Shown piece after piece: positions 1 through 5,110 of a DNA stretch of 5,110 bases. The notes beneath the pieces were generated by a model that was given only the letters and a program-made list of their open reading frames with translations, had not been told where the DNA came from and searched no databases. Source of the stretch: an uncultured Bifidobacterium sp. (lineage in GTDB: Bacteria; Actinomycetota; Actinomycetes; Actinomycetales; Bifidobacteriaceae); the NCBI GenBank assembly GCA_937876495.1, contig CALEGL010000010.1, positions 1 to 5,110 of the forward strand. Reading direction: 5' to 3'. A program made the translations under genes and the position numbers. How positions within the stretch are numbered: position 1 is the first letter of the stretch; each line of letters starts with the position of its first letter.

Positions 1-115
1 TCCCGCCCGCTCGGTCTTCGTTCATCCTAAGGTTCGGGCCGGTGGCGTCAGAGGACGCAGGATGAACCGGAGATGAACAAATGACGGCGGTCGGTCGGAA
101 GCGGACGGTCGACGG
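1..115. promoter_or_regulatory. Left-edge intergenic region with PHO-box-like heptamers
   Basis: No gene is visible here. On the minus strand GTTCATC occurs at 78-72 and again at 67-61, exactly 11 bp apart, and an inverted copy lies on the plus strand at 20-26. As a result GTTCATCCT (20-28) and AGGATGAAC (59-67) form a perfect 9-bp inverted repeat. Between them is a small 5-bp hairpin, GCGTC-AGAG-GACGC (45-58). A weak minus-strand promoter can be drawn immediately downstream of the tandem copies: CTGACG (51-46), a 16-bp gap, then TAGGAT (29-24). Tandem GTTCA-type units with an 11-bp period are the known layout of PhoP/PhoB-class sites in actinobacteria and enterobacteria. The inference is a regulated promoter for a minus-strand gene beyond the left edge. 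The regulator and its target are not visible. Confidence 0.4.
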
Positions 116-1252
116 TCAGTCGCCTGATGAGCCCTCCGCCAGGGCCACGGCCGCGTCGCGATCCGGGCAGTCGGGGACGCCTCCGATGCTGTGCTCGATG
201 GCCAGGGAGGCTGCGGCGTTGGCGATGCGCACCGCGTCGACGAGGGACCATCCCTGGGCGAGCATCGCGCACATGACCCCGGTGTGGCAGCCGCCGGCCG
301 AGCGGGTGTGGATCGGCTTCGTCGGGAATCCGGGGATGTGGGCGAGCATGCCGCCGGGTTCCCGCACCCAGGCGCCGCTCGCTCCGGCGCGCAGCACGAG
401 CGGCGCCCGCAGAGCCGACCCCAGGGCCTCGCACAGTACCTCCATCGCCTTCTCGAAGCCGCCGCCGACCGTGAGAGCGGTGCCGTGGTCCACGACGACG
501 CCTAGGCGTTCGGCGAGGGTTTCGGCCTCCTGCCTGTTGCAGGACCAGATCGGGCGCGCGAGCACGGTGTCCTCGAGTAGATGGTCACTGACCAGATGCA
601 GCGACCGGGTGGGGTTGAGCACGAGAAGGTACGGGCGGTGCCCCGGAATCGCCTCCTCGCGGCGCAGGAAGGCCTCGATGCCTGATGCCGCATGGTCCAT
701 GAGGGTGTTGCCGCTGATGTGCACGACGTCGCCGGGCGCCGGGTCGATCATGTCGAAGGCGTCCTCGCCGCCCTGCGCCTCCGCGCCGAAGGTGGCGATG
801 AAGGTCTTGCGCTGGCCGTCGTTGAGCACCAGACGGAATCCGGTGTCCGCGTCGAGCCGGTCCTGGCCGATGTGGGAGATGTCGTGGCGGGCGAGGGCCG
901 CCCGCACGCCGGAGCCCCAGGTGCCCGTCCCGATGATTCCGGCGTGCAGGGCGAGGGAGCCCATCCGCCGGGCGGCGAGCAGCACGCGGAAGCTCCCGCC
1001 CACTGTCGCGATCGCCCCATCGGACAGCGCGAAGCCTCCGGCAGGGGGGATGGCGGCGACGTTCATCATGATGTCGACCCAGACCTGGCCGAGCGAGATG
1101 ACGTTGGCCTTGTGCGTCCCGCCCAGGGGGGAACGGACCGTCGACGGCGTGGTGGCGGGATCGGCGCCTTCGTCGGTGTCTCCGGCATGGGCATCGGGAT
1201 GCCCGTCGAGCGTGAGGGGAACCTCCGGGGAGGATGAGGTGGTGTCCGACAT
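116..1252 (-). CDS. PfkB-family carbohydrate kinase-like protein with degenerate active site
   Basis: This is a 378-residue, probably cytosolic protein of the ribokinase/PfkB fold. That family transfers phosphate from ATP to a sugar or nucleoside hydroxyl. The first 48 or so residues are polar and low in complexity and lie outside the fold. The fold begins at VISLGQVWVD (51-60). The N-terminal signature is GGSFRVLLAARRMG (85-98). Other family-like stretches are TGFRLVLNDG (137-146), an asparagine-containing WSCNRQEAETL segment (236-246) and LVLRAGASGAW (285-295). The C-terminal signature, usually DTxGAGD, reads HTRSAGG (315-321), followed by HTG and a typical alanine-rich helix (about 342-352). 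The usual catalytic Asp is therefore Gly321, and the substrate-side Asn of the first motif is Arg89. ATG 1252 is chosen because AAGGAGG (1264-1258) sits 5 nt upstream; longer starts lack such a site and would add residues unlike the family. It is transcribed divergently from rpmB, and a strong dyad lies in its upstream region. Family membership is secure. The substrate is unknown, and whether it still phosphorylates anything is doubtful. Confidence 0.85.
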   Translation of the reverse strand: MSDTTSSSPEVPLTLDGHPDAHAGDTDEGADPATTPSTVRSPLGGTHKANVISLGQVWVDIMMNVAAIPPAGGFALSDGAIATVGGSFRVLLAARRMGSLALHAGIIGTGTWGSGVRAALARHDISHIGQDRLDADTGFRLVLNDGQRKTFIATFGAEAQGGEDAFDMIDPAPGDVVHISGNTLMDHAASGIEAFLRREEAIPGHRPYLLVLNPTRSLHLVSDHLLEDTVLARPIWSCNRQEAETLAERLGVVVDHGTALTVGGGFEKAMEVLCEALGSALRAPLVLRAGASGAWVREPGGMLAHIPGFPTKPIHTRSAGGCHTGVMCAMLAQGWSLVDAVRIANAAASLAIEHSIGGVPDCPDRDAAVALAEGSSGD

Positions 1253-1257
1253 AGGGC

Positions 1258-1264
1258 CCTCCTT
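1258..1264 (-). promoter_or_regulatory. Ribosome binding site fixing the kinase-like gene start
   Basis: Read on the minus strand this is AAGGAGG, close to a full match to the 16S rRNA anti-Shine-Dalgarno sequence, with 5 nt (GCCCT) before the ATG at 1252. It decides the start against the upstream in-frame codons that extend the reading frame to about 1486. Confidence 0.85.
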
Positions 1265-1273
1265 GGTCGTTGG

Positions 1274-1299
1274 GGCATGCGGCGTCCGTGCCGCATGCC
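1274..1299. repeat. Perfect 10-bp inverted repeat upstream of the kinase-like gene
   Basis: GGCATGCGGC (1274-1283) and GCCGCATGCC (1290-1299) are exact reverse complements separated by 6 bases. The right-hand boundary of the kinase gene's Shine-Dalgarno (1264) is 9 bases from the repeat. It could be a DNA operator for a dimeric regulator, or a stable hairpin in the 5' leader of the minus-strand mRNA that affects translation. It is not followed by a T tract in either direction, so it does not look like an ordinary terminator. Regulation of the kinase-like gene is an inference from position. Confidence 0.6.
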
Positions 1300-1400
1300 A
1301 TATGTGGTTCGGGTGAGGGGGTGCCGCCGCCATCAGGGTGGCATCGTCGTCAGAGGATATAGACACACCATAATCCCTTGAGCTGATCCTGGGGATGGCA

Positions 1401-1429
1401 TTGCGGGAAACGCCGTCCGGTGGTATGGT
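1401..1429 (+). promoter_or_regulatory. Candidate sigma70-type promoter of rpmB
   Basis: TTGCGG (1401-1406), a 17-bp spacer and TATGGT (1424-1429) make a plausible housekeeping promoter. The spacing is optimal, with 3 of 6 and 4 of 6 consensus matches. Transcription would begin near 1436 and give a leader of about 88 nt before the rpmB ATG. Within that leader GTGTCC (1441-1446) and GGACAC (1481-1486) could pair at long range, but the pairing is only 6 bp. Confidence 0.5.
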
Positions 1430-1523
1430 CGACAAGTTGTGTGTCCATTCGTGCGCCCGGTGCGGTTTCCGAGGCGCGGCGGACACGGGAACGACGTGGA
1501 ATCAACGTTTGAGGGAGTCCATC

Positions 1524-1718
1524 ATGGCAGCTCGTTGCGCAGTGTGCGGCAAGGGACCGCAGACCGGTTACACCGTATCGCATTCGCATATCCGCAATAA
1601 GCGCGCCTTCCGCCCGAACCTGCAGTCCGTGCGCACCTCCGTGGATGGCGAGATCGTCCGCGTGCGTGTGTGCGTCAAGTGCCTCAAGGCCGGCAAGGTC
1701 CAGCGCGCGGCCGCGTGA
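1524..1718 (+). CDS. rpmB: 50S ribosomal protein L28 (bL28), zinc-binding form
   Basis: A 64-residue, strongly basic protein of the large ribosomal subunit. The start [15 protein letters not shown], the central [17 protein letters not shown] (18-34) and the ending [12 protein letters not shown] are diagnostic of bL28. Two CxxC pairs, C5/C8 and C50/C53, mark the form of the protein that binds a structural zinc ion. Length is normal for the family. The ATG at 1524 is preceded by GAGGGAG (1511-1517) at 6-nt spacing, and the next residues match the expected N-terminus. The gene has its own candidate promoter at 1401-1429 and a strong terminator 20 bases after its stop, so it looks monocistronic. 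In other actinobacteria a second, cysteine-free L28 may replace this form under zinc limitation; no such copy is in this window. Confidence 0.97.
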   Translation: MAARCAVCGKGPQTGYTVSHSHIRNKRAFRPNLQSVRTSVDGEIVRVRVCVKCLKAGKVQRAAA

Positions 1719-1738
1719 ATCCATTCGCGGCGGCGGAA

Positions 1739-1772
1739 GAGACCCCGGAAGCCATCAGGCTTCCGGGGTCTC
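1739..1772 (+). terminator. Strong intrinsic terminator after rpmB
   Basis: GAGACCCCGGAAGCC (1739-1753) and GGCTTCCGGGGTCTC (1758-1772) are perfect 15-bp complements around an ATCA tetraloop, followed by the modestly T-rich GTTATTCC. Its position 20 bases beyond the rpmB stop fits rho-independent termination of the rpmB transcript. The short T tract is usual for high-GC genomes. Confidence 0.85.
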
Positions 1773-1805
1773 GTTATTCCCGGATTTCTCCATACGCTCC
1801 CGACG

Positions 1806-1866
1806 TCGCGTCCCGCGGCTCCCGGTCCCGCGTCCTGTCGGTTCCGTCATCGCGTCCCGCGGCTCC
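1806..1866. repeat. 17-bp direct repeat upstream of recG
   Basis: TCGCGTCCCGCGGCTCC occurs exactly at 1806-1822 and again at 1850-1866, 44 bp apart start to start. Between the copies is a partial echo, TCCCGCGTCC (1825-1834). The copies lie in the non-coding gap between the rpmB terminator and recG. They could be paired protein-binding sites or the remains of a local duplication; nothing here decides which. Confidence 0.6.
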
Positions 1867-1888
1867 GCATCCGTCGTCGTCCGGCCCC

Positions 1889-1912
1889 CGAAGCGGTCAC
1901 TGGGCCGCTTCG
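1889..1912. repeat. 8-bp inverted repeat upstream of recG
   Basis: CGAAGCGG (1889-1896) and CCGCTTCG (1905-1912) are exact complements with an 8-base loop, ending 45 bases before the recG start. No T tract follows. It may be a weak operator or a leader hairpin, or chance in GC-rich DNA. Confidence 0.35.
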
Positions 1913-1957
1913 TCGTATCCTCGGATGACAATGCGGTGATATGAGCGAGGGGGAGGC

Positions 1958-4294
1958 ATGACGGGACGACAGGGCGAGGAGGGGCGGCCATCATCCTCCG
2001 CACAGGCTCCGACCATGGCCTTTTCCGACGCTCCGGTGACGTTGGGAGCCTCCCTGTCCTCCCTGATCTCCAACCGTCGCCGCGTCTCCGCTCTGAAGTC
2101 TCTGGGCATGTCCACGGTGGCCGACGCACTCACCTACTATCCCTTCCGCGTCACCGACCCCGTCCCCGTCGGGAGGATCTCCGATGCGGTTCCCGGCCGG
2201 TCTCTGGCGGCATTCGTCATGGTGGTCGACTCCCGCGTCCAGTCGATGGCGGGCCGTCATGGCTGGCGTCTCGAGGTGCGCGTCGCCGACGCCGACGCGA
2301 ACGGCCGCAGCGGCTTGAGGGAGGCGACCCTAGTGTTCTTCTCCGGGAAGCGCCCGTACATCGCCTGGATGTCCGGCAGGCTGCCCGTGGGGGCCACCGT
2401 GGTCGTCAGCGGCATGGCTGGGGAGTTCTCGGGCGTGCTGCAGTTCGTCCACCCCGACATCGTCCCCGTCCCGGACTTCGCCGATGCCGCGGCGGCGCTG
2501 GCCCGTGCGGGTCGGCCCAGACCCGTGTACCACGCCTCCTCGCGGATCTCCGGCGAGCATATCCACGACGTGATCCTGGCGCTGCTCGCCGCTCTGACGC
2601 CGGATGCCGTCCCCGACGTCATACCCGAGGACGTTCGCACGGCACGCGGTCTGCCGCATCGTCTCGACGCCCTCCGGGCCATCCATGACCCGGATTCCGT
2701 CGAGGAGTTCAGGTCCGGCATCGCCGCGCTGCGCTACGAGGAGGCCCTCGTCTCGCAGACCGCCGTGCTGCGCGAGAGGATGCGCTCCCGCGGCGAGGGC
2801 TGTTTCGTGTGCGAGGACCGCACGATGGCCGAGCGCTTCGTCAAGGCGTTGCCCTTCGCCCTGACGGACGGCCAGCGCAGGGTCATCGGGGATATCGCCG
2901 GCGATATGGCCGACGACCATCCCATGCATCGTCTGCTGCAGGGCGAGGTCGGATCCGGCAAGACCGTCGTCGCCTTGGCGGGGATGTTGCAGGCCGTGGG
3001 ATCGGGGCATCAGGCGGTGCTCGTCGCTCCCACGCAGGTCCTCGCCCGGCAGCATGCCGACACGCTCACCTCGATGATTGCCGACGCGGGGCTGGAGGTG
3101 CCCGTTCTGCTGCTCACCGGGGGCATGCGTCTGGCCGTGAGACGTCGGCTTCTGGCACGTGTCGCCTCCGGCGAGCCGCTGATTGTCGTCGCCACGCACG
3201 CCGTGTTCTCCCGCACCTTCCAGGCGCCCGGGCTCGCCCTGGCCGTCATCGACGAGCAGCATCGCTTCGGCGTGGAGCAGCGCGGGTCGCTGGGGGCCGG
3301 CGCCGCCGGCGCCCCCAGTCCCGACGGACGGGTCCGCCGTCCCCATCTGCTGGTCATGACGGCCACACCGATTCCACGCACGGCGGCCATGACCTGGTTC
3401 GGCGATTTGGACGTCTCCGAGCTCGCCGAGCTTCCGGGGGGACGCCGGCCGATCCGCACGGTGGTGGTGGACGAGGAGGATTCGCGGACGATGGCCGCGA
3501 TGTTCGCACATCTGCGCCGGCGCATCGATGCGGGGGAGAGGGCCTTCGTCGTCTGCCCGCGCATCGAGGAGGACGACGACGCCTCCGGAGCCGCCGACGA
3601 GGGCTTCGAAGAGGTGGATGTGTCCGGCGCGTCCTCCGACGGGCAGATGGCGGGTGGGGAGGCGGGCGCGGTCGTCCGCCCGCCCCTGCCTGAGGTCTTC
3701 GAGCTGGCCCGGCGGCGCGCCGGTCCGGCGCAGTGCGCGCGCGTCCGCATCGCCACCTTGGCGGGTCGGGACTCCGACGAGGACAAGCGCCGCGTCATGG
3801 AGGGCTTCGTCTCCGGGGACACGCCGCTGCTCGTCTCCACGACGGTGATCGAGGTCGGCATCGACGTGCCGGCGGCCAGCTGCATCGTCATCTTCGACGC
3901 CGACCGCTACGGACTGTCCCAGCTGCATCAGCTCCGCGGCCGCGTCGGACGCGGTGGAACGAGATCGTGGGCCTTCCTCGTCTCGCGGGCCGAGCAGGGC
4001 GACCTCGCCGACAGACGTCTTGCCGTCGTGGCCGGGACCCTGGACGGCGCCGAGATTGCCCGGGCGGACCTGGAGCTCCGCGGAGCCGGGGACGTGCTCG
4101 GCGACGCCCAGTCCGGCATGCATTCGAGGCTGAAGCTGCTGCGCGTGGTCACCGACGCCGATCTCATCGGCGAGGCGCGTGAGGATGCCGAGCAGGTCCT
4201 CGCCGCCGACCCCGAGCTCACGGGGAACGTCCAGCTCGCCGGGGCCGTCCTCGACCTCACGCGGTCCGACGAGAAGGCCATCCTCGGCGGCTGA
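1958..4294 (+). CDS. recG: ATP-dependent DNA helicase RecG
   Basis: A 778-residue superfamily 2 helicase that remodels stalled replication forks and branch-migrates Holliday junctions. The N-terminal wedge/OB-fold region covers about residues 30-175. Helicase motifs follow in order: LTDGQ (302-306), Walker A GEVGSGKT (329-336), LVAPTQVLARQH (355-366), the Walker B variant DEQHRFG (432-438) that is typical of RecG, TATPIPRT (468-475), TTVIEVGIDVP (628-638) and QLHQLRGRVGRG (655-666). The C-terminal region (about 688-730) contains DLELRGAGDVLGDAQSG, corresponding to the RecG-specific TRG region. It is longer than the 693-residue E. coli enzyme, partly through a Gly/Ala/Pro insert at 445-456 and an acidic linker at about 538-585. 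ATG 1958 is the first start after an in-frame TGA at 1937; AGGGGGAGG lies directly upstream, with GAGG at 7-nt spacing. A later Met20 (2015) has no comparable binding site. No promoter was clearly visible. All key catalytic motifs are intact. Confidence 0.97.
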   Translation: MTGRQGEEGRPSSSAQAPTMAFSDAPVTLGASLSSLISNRRRVSALKSLGMSTVADALTYYPFRVTDPVPVGRISDAVPGRSLAAFVMVVDSRVQSMAGRHGWRLEVRVADADANGRSGLREATLVFFSGKRPYIAWMSGRLPVGATVVVSGMAGEFSGVLQFVHPDIVPVPDFADAAAALARAGRPRPVYHASSRISGEHIHDVILALLAALTPDAVPDVIPEDVRTARGLPHRLDALRAIHDPDSVEEFRSGIAALRYEEALVSQTAVLRERMRSRGEGCFVCEDRTMAERFVKALPFALTDGQRRVIGDIAGDMADDHPMHRLLQGEVGSGKTVVALAGMLQAVGSGHQAVLVAPTQVLARQHADTLTSMIADAGLEVPVLLLTGGMRLAVRRRLLARVASGEPLIVVATHAVFSRTFQAPGLALAVIDEQHRFGVEQRGSLGAGAAGAPSPDGRVRRPHLLVMTATPIPRTAAMTWFGDLDVSELAELPGGRRPIRTVVVDEEDSRTMAAMFAHLRRRIDAGERAFVVCPRIEEDDDASGAADEGFEEVDVSGASSDGQMAGGEAGAVVRPPLPEVFELARRRAGPAQCARVRIATLAGRDSDEDKRRVMEGFVSGDTPLLVSTTVIEVGIDVPAASCIVIFDADRYGLSQLHQLRGRVGRGGTRSWAFLVSRAEQGDLADRRLAVVAGTLDGAEIARADLELRGAGDVLGDAQSGMHSRLKLLRVVTDADLIGEAREDAEQVLAADPELTGNVQLAGAVLDLTRSDEKAILGG
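3290..3318. repeat. GC-rich inverted repeat inside recG
   Basis: CTGGGGGC (3290-3297) and GCCCCCAG (3311-3318) flank a GC-only core, forming a strong potential hairpin within the coding sequence. It encodes the Gly/Ala-rich insert near residues 445-453, in a loop between the DEQH and TATP helicase motifs where family members vary in length. Confidence 0.5.
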
Positions 4295-4357
4295 GGGGGC
4301 TGGTGGCGGGGCACGCCTTATGACCCCGTGGGAGGGCCCATCCTTGGCGGCTGATGG
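4278..4357 (+). repeat. Near-duplicate of the recG 3' end
   Basis: The 20 bases at 4278-4297, covering the last recG codons and its stop, recur at 4338-4357 with 18 of 20 identities. The offset is 60 bases and the reading frame is preserved, so the second copy also reads Ile-Leu-Gly-Gly-stop. Similarity fades on both sides. This may be a relic of a small duplication around the recG stop. Confidence 0.5.
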
Positions 4358-4399
4358 CGTTGTCGCTCTCGCCTCCCCGCGCTCTTACCTCCCTCTTCC

Positions 4400-4405
4400 T
4401 AGAGT
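4400..4405 (+). promoter_or_regulatory. Candidate -10 element immediately before rsmD
   Basis: TAGAGT matches the -10 consensus at four of six positions and ends 7 bases before the ATG at 4413. If it is used, transcription would start at or beside the start codon and give a leaderless or nearly leaderless mRNA, which is common in actinobacteria. No good -35 hexamer lies 16-18 bp upstream, so the call is weak. Confidence 0.3.
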
Positions 4406-4412
4406 GGAGGAC

Positions 4413-5027
4413 ATGCATGTGATCGCCGGACGATTCAAGGGTATGCCCCTGCCTGCGCCAGCCTCGGGCACGCGTCCCACGACGGACCGGACCAAGGAGG
4501 CCGTGTTCTCCTGGCTGGTGTCGCGCGATGCCGTGGAGGGGCGGCATGTGCTCGACCTGTTCGCCGGCACGGGGGCGCTGGGAATCGAGGCCCTGTCCCG
4601 TGGGGCCGTGGGGCTGGTCGCCGTCGACTCCTCCGCCTCGGCCGCCTCCGGACTGTCGAAGGCCGTGCGTGAGCTGGCGAATCGACGCGGCGTGGCTGAC
4701 CCGCCCACAACCCGCGTGGTGAGGGCGCGCGCGGAGCGCTTCGTCGCCTCCTGCCACGGCCGCTTCGGGCTCGTCTTCGTCGACCCGCCTTATGCGCTGG
4801 GGACGTCGGCCTGTTCGGAGCTTCTGGACGTCCTGTTCTCCCGCGGCGTCGTGGAGGACGACGGTCTGGTGGTGCTGGAGCGCTCGGCGCGTGACGAGGA
4901 GCCCCGTCCAGGGATGGCGGCGTCGGACGGCCGGTCATGGAGCATCTCGGAGCGCCGCGACTACGGGGAGACGGCCGTGTACTACTGCGTGGCCGCATCC
5001 GAGGGAGACGTTGCGACGGGAGTGTGA
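4413..5027 (+). CDS. rsmD: 16S rRNA (guanine(966)-N(2))-methyltransferase RsmD
   Basis: A 204-residue SAM-dependent enzyme that methylates N2 of G966 in 16S rRNA during small-subunit maturation. The N-terminus MHVIAGRFKG, then RPTTDRTKEAVFSWL (21-35), is typical of the family. The SAM-binding motif I is LDLFAGTGALGIEALSRG (47-64), the acidic ribose contact is probably D72, and the catalytic motif DPPY is at 124-127. The protein ends with the usual RRDYGETAVYYC strand (181-192). The size is normal. The ATG at 4413 gives the canonical N-terminus, but GGAGG (4406-4410) leaves only 2 nt of spacing. GTG 4419 would have 8 nt, and the in-frame ATG 4320 would add 31 residues unlike the family. The gene lies 118 bases downstream of recG on the same strand, so co-transcription is possible. 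Confidence 0.94.
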   Translation: MHVIAGRFKGMPLPAPASGTRPTTDRTKEAVFSWLVSRDAVEGRHVLDLFAGTGALGIEALSRGAVGLVAVDSSASAASGLSKAVRELANRRGVADPPTTRVVRARAERFVASCHGRFGLVFVDPPYALGTSACSELLDVLFSRGVVEDDGLVVLERSARDEEPRPGMAASDGRSWSISERRDYGETAVYYCVAASEGDVATGV

Positions 5028-5110
5028 ATCCACGGTCCGGGTCGTCGGCGTAGTGTGATGCCATCCGCATCCTCGCCGTCGTGACGTGGACGCTCCCAGG
5101 GACGGCCCGG
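5028..5110. other. Right-edge non-coding stretch
   Basis: No gene can be assigned in the last 83 bases. There is a small 5-bp inverted repeat, GATGC-CATCC-GCATC (5057-5071), without a T tract, and a -10-like TAGTGT at 5051-5056 without a matching -35. A frame opening with GTG at 5081 stays open to the edge but is too short to judge. Confidence 0.4.

Noticed and set aside
81..1316. 411-residue plus-strand open frame opposite the kinase-like gene
   Set aside because: It is antisense to a recognisable PfkB-family gene, has Arg/Ser/Pro-rich composition without any known motif, and has no good ribosome binding site. Long antisense frames are expected in GC-rich genes.
1253..1486. Longer start for the kinase-like gene, adding up to 78 residues
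   Set aside because: The added residues resemble no family member and would cross the dyad and overlap the rpmB promoter and leader. AAGGAGG at 5-nt spacing supports ATG 1252.
1436..1523. Riboswitch or ribosomal-protein autoregulatory structure in the rpmB leader
   Set aside because: Only a 6-bp long-range pairing (1441-1446 with 1481-1486) is visible, and no known leader motif is recognised.
2015..2017. Alternative recG start at Met20
   Set aside because: No Shine-Dalgarno sequence precedes it, whereas purine-rich AGGGGGAGG precedes ATG 1958. It remains possible because residues 1-19 are poorly conserved in character.
2330..4123. 597-residue minus-strand open frame opposite recG
   Set aside because: It is a codon-bias shadow of recG, whose helicase motifs are clear throughout. 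The antisense product has no recognisable domain.
4320..4412. Upstream rsmD start at ATG 4320
   Set aside because: The extra 31 residues do not look like RsmD, which normally begins just before the xVIAGRxxG motif, and no good ribosome binding site precedes this ATG.
5051..5110. Promoter and start of a new gene at the right edge
   Set aside because: TAGTGT has no partner -35 at normal spacing, ATG 5058 meets a stop after eight codons, and the GTG 5081 frame is cut by the window end, so nothing can be supported.

Overview
The window is high-GC DNA with actinobacterial gene content. The 64-residue, four-cysteine form of ribosomal protein L28 and the order rpmB-recG-rsmD suggest Bifidobacteriaceae, most likely Bifidobacterium or a close relative. 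This assignment rests on remembered family sequences, not on a search. There are four protein-coding genes. I see no tRNA, rRNA, CRISPR array, insertion sequence or phage gene.

Layout from left to right. Positions 1-115 are non-coding and hold tandem GTTCATC heptamers 11 bp apart on the minus strand plus one inverted copy. They resemble a PHO-type response-regulator site and probably serve a minus-strand gene beyond the left edge. Positions 116-1252 (minus) encode a PfkB-family kinase-like protein whose two signature motifs are both degenerate, including the catalytic Asp of GAGD. A divergent region (1253-1523) carries a perfect 26-bp dyad just upstream of the kinase-like gene and a sigma70-type promoter reading towards rpmB. 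rpmB (1524-1718, plus) ends at a strong 15-bp terminator hairpin. A 239-base gap with a 17-bp direct repeat and a smaller dyad precedes recG (1958-4294, plus). After a 118-base gap holding a near-copy of the recG 3' end comes rsmD (4413-5027, plus). The last 83 bases hold no identifiable gene.

The plus-strand genes are core information-processing functions: a 50S ribosomal protein, the fork-remodelling helicase RecG, and the methyltransferase that modifies G966 of 16S rRNA. They share a direction, but the terminator after rpmB and the gaps before recG and rsmD suggest separate transcription units rather than one tight operon. The kinase-like gene is divergent and has no obvious functional tie to the others.

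Most of the window is ordinary chromosome. The points most worth following are the degenerate PfkB active site, the dyad in front of that gene, and the tandem heptamers at the left edge. I found no convincing new multi-gene system.
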